Positions 8,232 through 17,018 of a stretch of 30,288 bases of DNA are shown here, one piece after another. The position numbers and the translations under genes were made by a program. This DNA comes from SFLA01 sp045595165 (lineage in GTDB: Bacteria; Bacillota; Clostridia; Oscillospirales; CAG-382), in assembly GCA_045595165.1 (NCBI GenBank), contig JAZNZY010000033.1, positions 1-30,288 of the forward strand, written 5' to 3'. The notes below the pieces were generated by a model. That model had not been told where the DNA came from. It was given only the letters and a program-made list of their open reading frames with translations, and made no database searches. How positions within the stretch are numbered: the first letter of the stretch is position 1; the number at the start of each line of letters is the position of its first letter.

Positions 8232-8945
8232 TTATTTAAGGCGTTCAAGAACCTTATGGTCGGTTTTATCGTAAGTGAGAGGTGTAACGGAGATATAACC
8301 GCTTAAAACCGCGTCTATATCAACATCAAGACTATCGAACTCCCGCATTACGGGACCGCCGAATTGCTGATATTCGTCCCCTTCCATATGAACGAACTCG
8401 TCTGTATAAAACATTTGTCCCATTCGGGTAAGGCGTATTCCCTTTGCGGGAGAATGGGGAATGTTTACGTTAAACAGATTTCCGTAACTGAACAGCGATC
8501 TTGCAAGGAAAAACTGCAGGATCATATCAAAATACTTTGGCGCATCCATAAGAATTTCAAAATCCGTAGACACGGCAACGCATTTTATACCGTAACGGCT
8601 TCCTTCAAGTACCGCGCCCACGGTACCGGAATAGGACACGTCCCAGCCAAGATTATATCCTCTGTTAACGCCCGAGATAAGGAAATCGTATTTCCCTTTA
8701 AGCCCCGTAACGGCGAACCGAACGCAATCTGCGGGAGTTGATGCCACGCTGTAGCACTCCACGCCGTCAACAAGATCTACTTTTTTAACCTCTATACGGT
8801 TGCGGAAATCTATACTCTGGCTTTTTGCGCTTTGCTCTGTTTTGGGGGCAACAAGGGTTACCTCCCCGAACTGCTTTGCCCAATTTGCCAAGACGGGCAG
8901 TATGGGAGATTCGATTCCGTCATCGTTGGTTATAAGAATTCTCAT
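8232..8945 (-). CDS. surE: 5'/3'-nucleotidase SurE
   Basis: This 237-residue protein begins MRILITNDDG, the family's metal-binding N-terminus (Asp8, Asp9). It also has SGVNRGYNLG and FNVNIPHSP, which fit SurE. The enzyme removes phosphate from nucleoside monophosphates and some other phosphoesters in the cytoplasm. I choose the ATG at 8945 because GAGGGG lies at good distance and the start overlaps the preceding stop as ATGA; a GTG at 8951 sits on that ribosome site. It is the last gene of the ten-gene salvage operon, where it would turn NrnA-released nucleotides into nucleosides for the phosphorylases encoded upstream. Length is slightly short of the common 245-265 residues. Confidence 0.94.
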   Translation of the reverse strand: MRILITNDDGIESPILPVLANWAKQFGEVTLVAPKTEQSAKSQSIDFRNRIEVKKVDLVDGVECYSVASTPADCVRFAVTGLKGKYDFLISGVNRGYNLGWDVSYSGTVGAVLEGSRYGIKCVAVSTDFEILMDAPKYFDMILQFFLARSLFSYGNLFNVNIPHSPAKGIRLTRMGQMFYTDEFVHMEGDEYQQFGGPVMREFDSLDVDIDAVLSGYISVTPLTYDKTDHKVLERLK

Positions 8946-9919
8946 ATCCACCCCTCGTTTTCTTGTTTGTATTTTTTGAGCAACTCGTCCGCATCCTTAA
9001 CAAGACGGCGCATTTGCGCGGTATTTTTCACGTTTGCTCCTGCGGCGCAGGCGTGTCCGCCGCCACCGTATTTTTCCGCCAGCTCGCTTACCGTAACGAA
9101 ACGGGAACGCAGACGTACGCGGATATTGTCCTCGGTTTCGATAAACGCCAGCCATATAAGGCTGTTTTTAATATTATCTATATATCCCACGCAAGCGGAC
9201 GCATCCTCGATAGAAAGTCCGTATTTTTCGCGGGTCTTTTTATCCACGTAAATATAAACCACGCCGTTTTCGGATATTTTCATCTTATCGTATACATAAG
9301 AACGGAATTTAAGGGTGTGGTATTCCTTCATATACAGATTTGCATACAGAGTATCAAGATCTATACCAAGGTCTATAAGCATTGCCGCAAGACGAAGTGT
9401 ATCTCCCGAAACGGAGCGATACTTAAACCGTCCCGAATCCGTAACCATTCCGCAGTAGATATACGTCGCCGCCTGAGCGTCGATCTTTAATTCGTCCTTG
9501 AAGACACTGTAAAATTCCGCAATCATTTCGCAGGAAGAAGAGTAATCCTCCATTATCCATTCCACATCCCCGTAAGACTCTATGGGAATGTGGTGGTCTA
9601 TTTTTACAATACTTTTGCACAGCGAAAACTTTTTGTTTGAAATACGCGCCGCAGTTGCGGTATCCACCACTATTCCCAAGGCGTCCTTATACATTTCATC
9701 AGGAATTGGCTCGTCCTCACCGCCCAAAAAGGCAAGGTGGGACGAATAATCGGAATTGAGAAGATATATCTCCTTTTCAGGAAAAGACAGTTTAAGTATT
9801 CTGTACAATCCCTTGGTAGAGCCGATAGCATCTCCATCCGGCATTTTGTGGCGGAAGATTATTATGCGGTCGTACGCCTTTATGGTGTCAAGCACCGCTT
9901 TCATTTGTTCATACTTCAT
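8942..9919 (-). CDS. DHH/DHHA1 phosphoesterase, NrnA-like (copy 2)
   Basis: This 325-residue protein has the DHH motif set: FRHKMPDGDAIGS at 22-34, Asp86 in VVDTATA, DHH at 108-110, and Asp161 in GMVTDSGRF. It ends with the DHHA1 glycine motif GGGGHACAAG near residue 290. NrnA-type enzymes degrade 2-5 nt oligoribonucleotides to monophosphates and dephosphorylate 3',5'-pAp, using manganese. Start ATG follows GGAG. The gene begins 1 base after its paralogue and its stop overlaps the surE start by 4 bases. Two such genes side by side in one operon are unusual; different substrates (RNA versus DNA fragments, or pAp, or c-di-nucleotide products) are possible but not shown. Confidence 0.92.
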   Translation of the reverse strand: MKYEQMKAVLDTIKAYDRIIIFRHKMPDGDAIGSTKGLYRILKLSFPEKEIYLLNSDYSSHLAFLGGEDEPIPDEMYKDALGIVVDTATAARISNKKFSLCKSIVKIDHHIPIESYGDVEWIMEDYSSSCEMIAEFYSVFKDELKIDAQAATYIYCGMVTDSGRFKYRSVSGDTLRLAAMLIDLGIDLDTLYANLYMKEYHTLKFRSYVYDKMKISENGVVYIYVDKKTREKYGLSIEDASACVGYIDNIKNSLIWLAFIETEDNIRVRLRSRFVTVSELAEKYGGGGHACAAGANVKNTAQMRRLVKDADELLKKYKQENEGWI

Positions 9920-9920
9920 A

Positions 9921-10889
9921 TTATTCTCCTATAGCGTTAAGATCTGCCAAAAGCCGCATGGCCTCGTCCTTATCCTTTAAGGTTGCGCCGCTTGCCTTTT
10001 GGTGTCCTCCGCCGCCGTATTTAACAGCAATAGGATTGATATTATATTTGTTTGAGCGTATTTCACACAAAACTCCGTTTTCCGTTTCCGTAAAATTCAC
10101 CCAGCTATGTATCCCCTTGATATCCGACATAACGCCAACCATTCCGCGGGACACGGTAAAGGTGTCCACACCGCAGGCGGCAACCTCATCAAGCGTATTG
10201 TATATATACCCTACTCCGTTTTCGGTTACGTTGATCTTCAACGTAAAGCGGGCTCGCAGTTGAACGGATGAAAGCTCGTCCGAATACAAGTTACTGTATA
10301 TATCGTTGGTATCGAATCCTTTGGAAATGAGGAAAGCCGCCATTTCAAAGGTCTGGGCGTTGGTGTTGTCATATCTGAATCTGCCCGAATCGGTGACCAT
10401 ACCCGTATACAAAGCCTTTGCCGCTTGAGAAGAAACCTGCAGACCTGCGGTTTTCGCCATACACGTAATAAGCCCGCAGCAGCTTTCGAAGGAAGTATCA
10501 ACCACCTCTTCGTCCGCAAACTTTTGCACGAATATATGATGGTCCAGCCGCGCGGTGGCGGCAGCTTTGGAATAGCGGTCATCGCTGACAAGGGCAGGCG
10601 TAGCGGAATCGAGAACGATGGCAAGGGCGTTTTCGTACGCGCTGTCATCTATAACGTCCATATCCCCGTCTGCAATAAAGGAATAACGGGGTGTCATATC
10701 GCCTACAACGTAAACCTGCTTTTCGGGATAGGTTTCTTTTATAATATATTTAAGTCCCATCTGGCTGCCCAAAGCGTCACCGTCAGGCTTTGAATGGCGG
10801 TGAATAATAACGGTGGGATATTTTTCTATGAGTTGGATTATTTTTTGAAACATAAAAAGTGTTTTTCCTTTCAAGGCAGGGTTATTCAT
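9921..10889 (-). CDS. DHH/DHHA1 phosphoesterase, NrnA-like (copy 1)
   Basis: This 322-residue protein has HRHSKPDGDALGS at 30-42, Asp94 in VLDSATP, DHH at 116-118, Asp167 in GMVTDSGRF and GGGGHQKASG near the C-terminus. That is the complete DHH plus DHHA1 layout of NrnA nano-RNase / pAp phosphatase. The ATG at 10889 has AAAGGA eight bases upstream and overlaps the end of the dGTPase-like gene by 8 bases, indicating translational coupling. An internal ATG at 10853 with a more distant GAAAGGA is an alternative start that would begin at the conserved part. It is clearly paralogous to the next gene but diverged outside the motifs. Confidence 0.92.
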   Translation of the reverse strand: MNNPALKGKTLFMFQKIIQLIEKYPTVIIHRHSKPDGDALGSQMGLKYIIKETYPEKQVYVVGDMTPRYSFIADGDMDVIDDSAYENALAIVLDSATPALVSDDRYSKAAATARLDHHIFVQKFADEEVVDTSFESCCGLITCMAKTAGLQVSSQAAKALYTGMVTDSGRFRYDNTNAQTFEMAAFLISKGFDTNDIYSNLYSDELSSVQLRARFTLKINVTENGVGYIYNTLDEVAACGVDTFTVSRGMVGVMSDIKGIHSWVNFTETENGVLCEIRSNKYNINPIAVKYGGGGHQKASGATLKDKDEAMRLLADLNAIGE

Positions 10890-12084
10890 CGAAATATCCT
10901 TTGTATTCCACCTGCAGCTTACTTTCGGGGAACAGATAGTGATGGAGGCTTATGAAATAATCGTCAGTCATGCTGGCGATATAATCCACTATGATCTGAT
11001 GATGGTCGGAATTCTCATAAGGAATATCCCGCTTGTGACGGTAAGAAGAATTGACGTAATCTATATGGTGGGTAAACACGGGGGACAAGCGGTTATCTTG
11101 CTTGAGATCGTCAAGAAGCTGACAGTATATTTCCTCCATCATAGGCTTTACGCTGGATTCAAACTTATCGTCCAGAGCGGCGCGGTTATATATAAGCTTG
11201 TAGTTTTCCATTTTGTACTTTCGCAGAGCGTTGAAATGCTCCTCGTCCAGCTTTATATAAGGCTTTCCGTAGCTGTTTTCAATAACGTTTACCACGAGAT
11301 TATTAATTATCTCGGAATTTGCAGAGCCGATACAATCGTCAAAAGGTATATCCTCTGTGGGATTGATTATCCTCGCATCCTGTCTGTCCTTGCCCAGATA
11401 TGCGATAATGTCCGAAAGACGCACCACCGCGCCCTCTAACGTTGAAGGCATTATTGATTTTGCAACGGAGGGGTCTGTATAGCATTTTTCAATAATGTCA
11501 TCAAACTCATCAAAACCGCTCACATGCTGAGGATAATATTCCTCGCACTCGATCTCTCCGTTGTGGGCGGCTATACCGTTAAGGGTCTGCAGACTGAGGT
11601 TAAGAGGAAATATTCCATCCAGCACGCGGACAGAGTGTATATTGTGGTAAAAATGCCGTCCCGTATGCTTAAAGGACAATTCATCAAGGAACCTTTCCCC
11701 CGTATGTCCGAAAGGAGTATGACCGATATCGTGTCCCAAGGATATAGCTTCGATAAGATCAAGATTAAGATGAAGCGCCGCGCCGATGGTGCGGGAAATT
11801 CTGGAAACCAACTGAACGTGCAGACTTCTGCGGGTGATATCATCGTTTTTCCAAAGAGAGAACACCTGGGTCTTATCAGTATAACGGTTGTAATAGGGAC
11901 AGTACATTATACGGTCAATATCGTGAGCAAAAGTGGGTCGCCAAACTGTAGGCACATCTCGGTCTCGTTTTTGACGCAACACAACGTCCTTGTTTTTAAA
12001 AGCTGTATCCGGATAATTTCCGGTACGGTTGGCTTCTTCTATTTTTGCGGAAACCTCTGCTGAGAGGACCTCGTATTTAGACAT
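10882..12084 (-). CDS. dgt: HD-domain deoxynucleoside triphosphate triphosphohydrolase (dGTPase-like)
   Basis: This 400-residue protein has the dGTPase pattern: WRPTFAHDIDRIMY, then YTDKTQVF near 69-75, then the HD metal site His89 and His118-Asp119 (SLGHDIGHTPFGHTGE), with a later Asp in VVRLSDIIAYLGKD. These enzymes convert dGTP, or other dNTPs, to deoxynucleoside plus triphosphate. In this operon that would feed deoxynucleosides to the phosphorylases. AGGGAGGT precedes the start. It is 31 bases after pdp and overlaps the next gene. Broad dNTPase activity versus strict dGTPase cannot be told from sequence. Confidence 0.87.
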   Translation of the reverse strand: MSKYEVLSAEVSAKIEEANRTGNYPDTAFKNKDVVLRQKRDRDVPTVWRPTFAHDIDRIMYCPYYNRYTDKTQVFSLWKNDDITRRSLHVQLVSRISRTIGAALHLNLDLIEAISLGHDIGHTPFGHTGERFLDELSFKHTGRHFYHNIHSVRVLDGIFPLNLSLQTLNGIAAHNGEIECEEYYPQHVSGFDEFDDIIEKCYTDPSVAKSIMPSTLEGAVVRLSDIIAYLGKDRQDARIINPTEDIPFDDCIGSANSEIINNLVVNVIENSYGKPYIKLDEEHFNALRKYKMENYKLIYNRAALDDKFESSVKPMMEEIYCQLLDDLKQDNRLSPVFTHHIDYVNSSYRHKRDIPYENSDHHQIIVDYIASMTDDYFISLHHYLFPESKLQVEYKGYFDE

Positions 12085-12115
12085 TTGTTTACCTCCCTTT
12101 TTGGTTAAAATGGGG

Positions 12116-13426
12116 TTATATGCCGATCACCTTATATATAAGCGGCTCTTCTTCGGGGTGAACATTACCAAAGGTTAACGCTGCCACAAGGGTGCGCTCC
12201 GACACGTCCAGCGTATGCTTCCGTTCGGTATACAGCCGTGCGATAATATCGCCTTTTTTCACCTTGTCGCCCGTCTTTTTATAAAGCATTATTCCAGCTT
12301 TGGGATCAATAACATCGTCTGCTTTTTCTCTGCCTGCGCCCAAAAGCATTGCGGCAGTTCCGATCATTTCCGCGTTACAGCCCACAATATATCCGTCCGT
12401 TTCCGAAATAATATCACGGGTATATTCAGCCTGACCCATAAGGGACGGATTACGGGCGTATTCTATATTTCCGCCCTGACGGGATATCCAGGCGCAGAAC
12501 CGTTCAAAAGCTTCGCCGTTTTCAAGAACGGAAAGAACCTTGCTTTTGGCTTCTTCTATGCCGCACTTGCAGGAAAAGCTTACCATAAGAGATGCAAGAG
12601 TAACGCAAATTTCACGCAAGTCATCGGGTCCGCCGCCCTTCAAAACCTCTACAGCCTCGCTTACCTCAAGCAGATTGCCGATAGCGTTGCCTAAAGGTCT
12701 GTTCATATCCGTAATAACGGCGGCAATATTTCTGCCGTGGGAAACGCCTATTTTTACCATCATCTCCGCAAGACGGATAGCGTCTGCCTTTTCACGCATA
12801 AAAGCACCGCTTCCGCATTTAACGTCCAAAACGATAGAACGTGTGCCTGCGGCGAGCTTTTTGCTCATTATGGAAGATGCAATAAGCGGTATGGTATCCA
12901 CCGTTGCGGTAACGTCCCTGAGTGCGTATATCTTTTTATCCGCAGGGGCGAGATTTCCGCTTTGACCGATAACGGCAAGTCCTATATCCTGCACCTGATC
13001 AATAAACTGCTTGGGAGAAAGGGTGGTGTGAAATCCCTCAAAGGATTCCAGCTTATCCACCGTTCCGCCGGTGTGACCCAATCCCCGTCCGCTCATTTTT
13101 GCAACTATACCTCCGCAAGCGGCAACGATAGGTGCGACGATAAGGGTGGTTTTATCCCCTACTCCGCCGGTGGAATGCTTATCCACACTTCGGTCGCCGA
13201 AAACAGAAAGATCTACCGTATCGCCCGAAAGCGCCATGGCCTCCGTAAGGTCGAATATTTCTTCGTCCGTCATTGAATTGAAGTACACCGCCATCAGCCA
13301 AGCGGACATCTGGTAATCGGGAATATCACCCCGAGTATATGCGTTAACCATTTCGAAAAGCTCATCACGGGTAAGAGATAAGCCTCTCTTTTTCTTTTCG
13401 ATAAGGTCGTACATTCTGATAGCCAT
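12116..13426 (-). CDS. pdp: Pyrimidine-nucleoside phosphorylase
   Basis: This 436-residue protein carries the thymidine/pyrimidine phosphorylase signature SGRGLGHTGGT at 112-122 and the phosphate site KHSTGGVGD at 83-91. IASSIMSKKLAAG is also present, as in Bacillus Pdp. It reversibly splits uridine, thymidine and deoxyuridine into base and (deoxy)ribose 1-phosphate in the cytoplasm. The overall pattern and length fit Firmicute Pdp better than the thymidine-specific E. coli DeoA. Start ATG follows GAGGAG. It lies 15 bases after cdd, so deaminated cytidine and deoxycytidine pass straight to it. Confidence 0.95.
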   Translation of the reverse strand: MAIRMYDLIEKKKRGLSLTRDELFEMVNAYTRGDIPDYQMSAWLMAVYFNSMTDEEIFDLTEAMALSGDTVDLSVFGDRSVDKHSTGGVGDKTTLIVAPIVAACGGIVAKMSGRGLGHTGGTVDKLESFEGFHTTLSPKQFIDQVQDIGLAVIGQSGNLAPADKKIYALRDVTATVDTIPLIASSIMSKKLAAGTRSIVLDVKCGSGAFMREKADAIRLAEMMVKIGVSHGRNIAAVITDMNRPLGNAIGNLLEVSEAVEVLKGGGPDDLREICVTLASLMVSFSCKCGIEEAKSKVLSVLENGEAFERFCAWISRQGGNIEYARNPSLMGQAEYTRDIISETDGYIVGCNAEMIGTAAMLLGAGREKADDVIDPKAGIMLYKKTGDKVKKGDIIARLYTERKHTLDVSERTLVAALTFGNVHPEEEPLIYKVIGI

Positions 13427-13441
13427 AGTTACTCCTCTCTT

Positions 13442-13858
13442 TTAATCCACGTTATCTTTTGTAAACGCTTCGGGAAGCAGGTTTTCAAGAGTTATTATCT
13501 TCTCTGTTTTTCCGTCAAACAAAATAATTTCAAAATCCTTCCCGCAAAACTCCGCCATTACCTGCCTGCATACTCCGCAGGGTGCGCAAAACTCGGTTAC
13601 GTCATTTGCCTGCTTTCCGCCCACAACCGCAATAGCCTTAAAGCGGTTTTCTCCGTTATGAACGGCAGTGAAAAACGCCACTCTCTCTGCGCAAACTGTG
13701 GGAGAAAATGAGGCGGATTCAATATTTGCGCCCGTATATACCTTTCCATCGTCTGTAAGCAACGCCGCGCCTACTGCAAAAGACGAATACGGGCTGTAGC
13801 TTTTTTCTCTTGCCGAAAGAGCTTTTTCAATTAAATCTTTATATACTGTGTTTTCCAT
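13442..13858 (-). CDS. cdd: Cytidine deaminase
   Basis: The start is the ATG at 13858 (138 residues); the frame stays open further upstream but only inside deoB and without family similarity. The zinc site of the small tetrameric type is complete: Cys56-Ala-Glu58 (TVCAER) and Cys94/Cys97 in PCGVCRQ, with Glu58 as proton shuttle. NIESASF is the substrate loop. The enzyme converts cytidine and deoxycytidine to uridine and deoxyuridine. The gene starts 1 base after the deoB stop behind a GGTGA site and feeds the Pdp encoded next. Confidence 0.95.
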   Translation of the reverse strand: MENTVYKDLIEKALSAREKSYSPYSSFAVGAALLTDDGKVYTGANIESASFSPTVCAERVAFFTAVHNGENRFKAIAVVGGKQANDVTEFCAPCGVCRQVMAEFCGKDFEIILFDGKTEKIITLENLLPEAFTKDNVD

Positions 13859-13859
13859 A

Positions 13860-14981
13860 TTATTCACCAAGCAAATATTTGATAACGGTATCCCGTATAA
13901 CCGTAAATCCTTCGATAACGCCTTTGTTTTCGGGAACAATTCCGTTACCGTACACCAGCAGAGGAACGTATTCGCGAGTGTGGTCTGTGCTGTTATCAGA
14001 TGGATCGCATCCGTGGTCCGCGGTGATGATAAGCATATCATCATTTTGCATATTCTTCATAAATCCGCCGAGCCAAATATCAAATTCGTTTAATGCGCCG
14101 GCATATCCTACGGCATCCTGACGGTGTCCGTAAAGCATATCGAAATCCACGAGGTTTACAAAGCACAGCCCCGAAAAGTCTTTTTCCGAAATTTGTGAAG
14201 TGATCTCCATCCCCTCTTTATTACTATGGGTGGGATAGGTTTCGGTTATGCCTGAGCCTGCAAAAATATCGTTTATCTTGCCCACGCCGATAACATCAAA
14301 TCCTCTTTCTTTAAGGGTTTCGTTCATATTACCGTGAGGAGGCTTAAGGGAAAAATCCCGTCTGTTTGCGGTTCTGGTGTATGCGGAAGAATCACCCGCA
14401 AACGGACGTGCAATAACCCGTCCCACGCCGTGCTCACCCGTAAGAATTTCACGGGCAATTCCGCAAATGCGGTACAGTTCTGAAAGAGGAACCTTTTCCT
14501 CGTGGGCGGCTATCTGGAACACGCTGTCTGCCGAAGTATAGACGATAAGCTTTCCCGTACGCAAATGCTCGTCCCCGTAATCACGGATAACCTCCGTACC
14601 CGAATAGGGCTTGTTGCAAAGGGTGCCGTAGCCTGTTTTTTGCTCAAATTCTTTTATAACGCTTGCAGGAAATCCATCCGGATAGGTAGGCATAGCTTTA
14701 TCCGAAACTATACCGGCTATCTCCCAATGTCCCGTGGTGGTGTCCTTGCCCTTGCTGAGTTCCTTAAGCTTTGCCACGGAAGCAAGAGGCGAAACCACGG
14801 AAGGAATGCAGTCCACTCCGTCAATATTTCCCAGACCGAGGGATATAAGATTGGGTATATTCAGTATTCCCGTGTTCCAAACGCTTAAAACGGTGTTTGC
14901 GCCTGCATCGCCGAAATCGGCGGCATCAGGCGCGGCTCCTATTCCAAAAGAATCCAGAACGATTAAAAATACACGTTTCAT
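13860..14981 (-). CDS. deoB: Phosphopentomutase
   Basis: This 373-residue member of the alkaline-phosphatase superfamily begins FLIVLDSFGIGAAPDA (metal Asp10). It has KDTTTGHWE at 79-87, which includes the phosphorylated Thr of bacterial DeoB, and TADHGCDPS near the C-terminus. It interconverts ribose or deoxyribose 1-phosphate and 5-phosphate, joining the nucleoside phosphorylases to central metabolism. Start follows GAGGAAATTAA. It is slightly shorter than the usual 390-405 residues but all motifs are present. It sits between deoD (9 bases) and cdd (1 base). Confidence 0.96.
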   Translation of the reverse strand: MKRVFLIVLDSFGIGAAPDAADFGDAGANTVLSVWNTGILNIPNLISLGLGNIDGVDCIPSVVSPLASVAKLKELSKGKDTTTGHWEIAGIVSDKAMPTYPDGFPASVIKEFEQKTGYGTLCNKPYSGTEVIRDYGDEHLRTGKLIVYTSADSVFQIAAHEEKVPLSELYRICGIAREILTGEHGVGRVIARPFAGDSSAYTRTANRRDFSLKPPHGNMNETLKERGFDVIGVGKINDIFAGSGITETYPTHSNKEGMEITSQISEKDFSGLCFVNLVDFDMLYGHRQDAVGYAGALNEFDIWLGGFMKNMQNDDMLIITADHGCDPSDNSTDHTREYVPLLVYGNGIVPENKGVIEGFTVIRDTVIKYLLGE

Positions 14982-14990
14982 TTAATTTCC

Positions 14991-15707
14991 TCAAAGTGAA
15001 GTCGCAACGTTAAGTGCTATTGTCATCATATCCGTAAAGGTGCTCTGTCTTGCATCCGCATCCAATGCCTCGCCGCGGAGAATATGATCGGACACAGTAC
15101 AAATTGCAAGAGCGCGCTTGCCTGCGGCGGCAGCGTTCATATACAAAGCGGCGGCTTCCATTTCCACGCCCAGAACGCCCATTTTATACCATCCGTCGTT
15201 AAAAGCGGGGTTTGCGTTATAGAATACATCGGAAGAAAGCATATTTCCAACGTGATATCTTACGCCCAGCTTTTCCGCTTCTTCGACTGTTTTGCGCAAA
15301 AGAGAATAATCGGCAATAGGTGCAAAATTGCCGCCAAGACCGTATTGCTCCTGATAAGAGGAATTGGTGCAAGCGCCCATACCGATAATAATATCACGAA
15401 GCTGAACCTGATCTGCAAGTCCCCCTGCAGAGCCGATACGGATAATATTCTCCACACCGAAAAAGTTGAACAGCTCATAGGAATAAATGCCGATAGAGGG
15501 CATTCCCATACCGCTTGCCATTACAGACACGGGCACACCGTTGTATGTACCGGTATAGCCCTGAATTCCTCTTACATTGTTTACCAATACCGCGTTATCC
15601 AAAAAGGTTTCCGCAACGAATTTGGAGCGCAGAGGATCGCCGGGCATAAGCACGGTCTTTGCAAAATCTGCCGAGGTTGCTTTAATGTGAGGTGTATGCT
15701 GACTCAT
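14991..15707 (-). CDS. deoD: Purine-nucleoside phosphorylase, DeoD type
   Basis: I choose the ATG at 15707 (238 residues) because AAAGGAG precedes it and the family's MSxHTPHI start follows. Upstream in-frame sequence overlaps deoC. The phosphate-binding loop VLMPGDPLR (19-27), IIRIGSAGG (88-96), VEMEAAALY (181-189) and catalytic Asp207 in TVSDHI are all present. This is the hexameric low-molecular-mass PNP that phosphorolyses inosine, guanosine, adenosine and their deoxy forms. It is 19 bases after deoC. Confidence 0.96.
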   Translation of the reverse strand: MSQHTPHIKATSADFAKTVLMPGDPLRSKFVAETFLDNAVLVNNVRGIQGYTGTYNGVPVSVMASGMGMPSIGIYSYELFNFFGVENIIRIGSAGGLADQVQLRDIIIGMGACTNSSYQEQYGLGGNFAPIADYSLLRKTVEEAEKLGVRYHVGNMLSSDVFYNANPAFNDGWYKMGVLGVEMEAAALYMNAAAAGKRALAICTVSDHILRGEALDADARQSTFTDMMTIALNVATSL

Positions 15708-15726
15708 AATACATATCTCCTTTTTA

Positions 15727-16395
15727 TCAATAACTGCCGTCATCGGCAAGATTTTTTGCTATTTTTACAATTCGGCTGGTACCAAGACGGGCAGCCCCCA
15801 AGGCGATAAACGCTTCTGCATCCTCCAAAGAAGAGATGCCGCCTGCCGCCTTTATACGCACACCCTTTCCGATATGCTTTGCAAACAGCGCCACATCTTC
15901 CTTGGTGGCACCGCCTTTGGAAAATCCGGTAGAGGTTTTGATATAATCTGCGCCGGATTCGGTTACGATATGGCACATTTTAATTTTTTCTTCCTCTGTA
16001 AGCAGGCAAGTTTCGATAATTACCTTTAATATCTTATCTCCGCACGTCTTTTTAAGTTCGGTAAGCTCAAAGAGAATCTCATCGTATCTTTGGGACTTCA
16101 AAAAACCGATATTTATAACCGTATCTATTTCGTCTGCGCCGTTTGAAAGAGCGTCTGCGCATTCAAAAACCTTTGCCGCCGTGGTGGTATAACCGTTGGG
16201 AAATCCGATAACGGTGCATATTTTTAACTTTTCGCCCACATATTCCTTTGCCTGCTTAACGTATGCGGCGGGAATGCAGACGGAAGCGGTAGAATATTTC
16301 AGTCCGTCATCACATATAGCTTTTATCTCTTCCCAAGTTGCTGTCTGGGCGAGGAGGGTGTGATCGCATTTTTTAAGTATATCCGAAAGCTGCAT
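15727..16395 (-). CDS. deoC: Deoxyribose-phosphate aldolase
   Basis: The start is the ATG at 16395 (222 residues), behind AGAGGT and 1 base after the tdk stop; the longer frame upstream only overlaps tdk. Schiff-base Lys153 lies in DYIKTSTGFS, proton-relay Lys182 in RIKAAGG, and Asp91 in EIDTVINIG. It splits deoxyribose 5-phosphate into glyceraldehyde 3-phosphate and acetaldehyde, the exit point for carbon from DNA. Its presence argues for use of deoxynucleosides as carbon source and not salvage alone. Confidence 0.96.
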   Translation of the reverse strand: MQLSDILKKCDHTLLAQTATWEEIKAICDDGLKYSTASVCIPAAYVKQAKEYVGEKLKICTVIGFPNGYTTTAAKVFECADALSNGADEIDTVINIGFLKSQRYDEILFELTELKKTCGDKILKVIIETCLLTEEEKIKMCHIVTESGADYIKTSTGFSKGGATKEDVALFAKHIGKGVRIKAAGGISSLEDAEAFIALGAARLGTSRIVKIAKNLADDGSY

Positions 16396-16396
16396 A

Positions 16397-16984
16397 TTAT
16401 TTAACCTCTTTTTGATTTTTAATTTTTTCTTTCCAGCATTTATGGCACATCGCAATATATCTGTCGTTACTGCCGAGGAGCACCTGCTCACCCTCGGTAA
16501 CGATATTATTGTTCTCATCAATACGGGCGTTTATTATCGCCTTTGAGCCGCAGGAGCATACCGTCTTGATCTCCGCAATGGAATCTGCCAGTTCGAAAAG
16601 GCGTTTGCTTCCCGTAAAAAGGTGTGCGAGGAAATCCCCGCGCAAGCCGTAACACATAACCGCTACGTTGCATTCATCGACAATTCGCCTTAACTGGTCG
16701 ATATGCGATTCGGTAAAAAACTGACATTCATCGGAAATGACTACGTCCGCATCGGAATGATATTTTACAAAAAGCTCGTATATATCGTCATCTTTGGAAA
16801 TAGTTTCACATTCCGCTTCAAGTCCTATGCGGGAGCGGATAACGTTTTTTCCGTCCCTATCGTCAATATCCGGCTTGATAAGCCAAACGCGCATATTACG
16901 TTCCTCGTAATTGAATTTCGCTATGAGCGCCTGCGCTGTTTTGGATGAGCCCATCGCTCCGTACTTATAATATAACTTAGCCAT
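16397..16984 (-). CDS. tdk: Thymidine kinase
   Basis: This 195-residue type II enzyme has a Walker A-like GAMGSSKTA (9-17) and ISDECQFF (83-90) with the catalytic Glu86. It also has YGLRGDF (112-118) and a zinc ribbon of Cys143, Cys145, Cys180 and Cys183. It phosphorylates thymidine and deoxyuridine with ATP. As first gene of the operon it lets part of the incoming thymidine go to DNA synthesis while the later genes degrade the rest. An AAGGCGGT-like site precedes the start, and a TATAAT promoter lies just upstream. Confidence 0.95.
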   Translation of the reverse strand: MAKLYYKYGAMGSSKTAQALIAKFNYEERNMRVWLIKPDIDDRDGKNVIRSRIGLEAECETISKDDDIYELFVKYHSDADVVISDECQFFTESHIDQLRRIVDECNVAVMCYGLRGDFLAHLFTGSKRLFELADSIAEIKTVCSCGSKAIINARIDENNNIVTEGEQVLLGSNDRYIAMCHKCWKEKIKNQKEVK

Positions 16985-17018
16985 TCGTTTTCCGACCGCC
17001 TTTCGTATATTCCATTTA

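Noticed and set aside
8128..8951. A barstar-like immunity gene next to the barnase-like gene
   Set aside because: The downstream space holds only hairpins and then surE on the opposite strand. No small acidic barstar-like frame is present.
13859..14044. N-terminal extension of cytidine deaminase to 14044
   Set aside because: It lies wholly within deoB, has no ribosome site at its start and no likeness to deaminases. The ATG at 13858 gives the normal family start.
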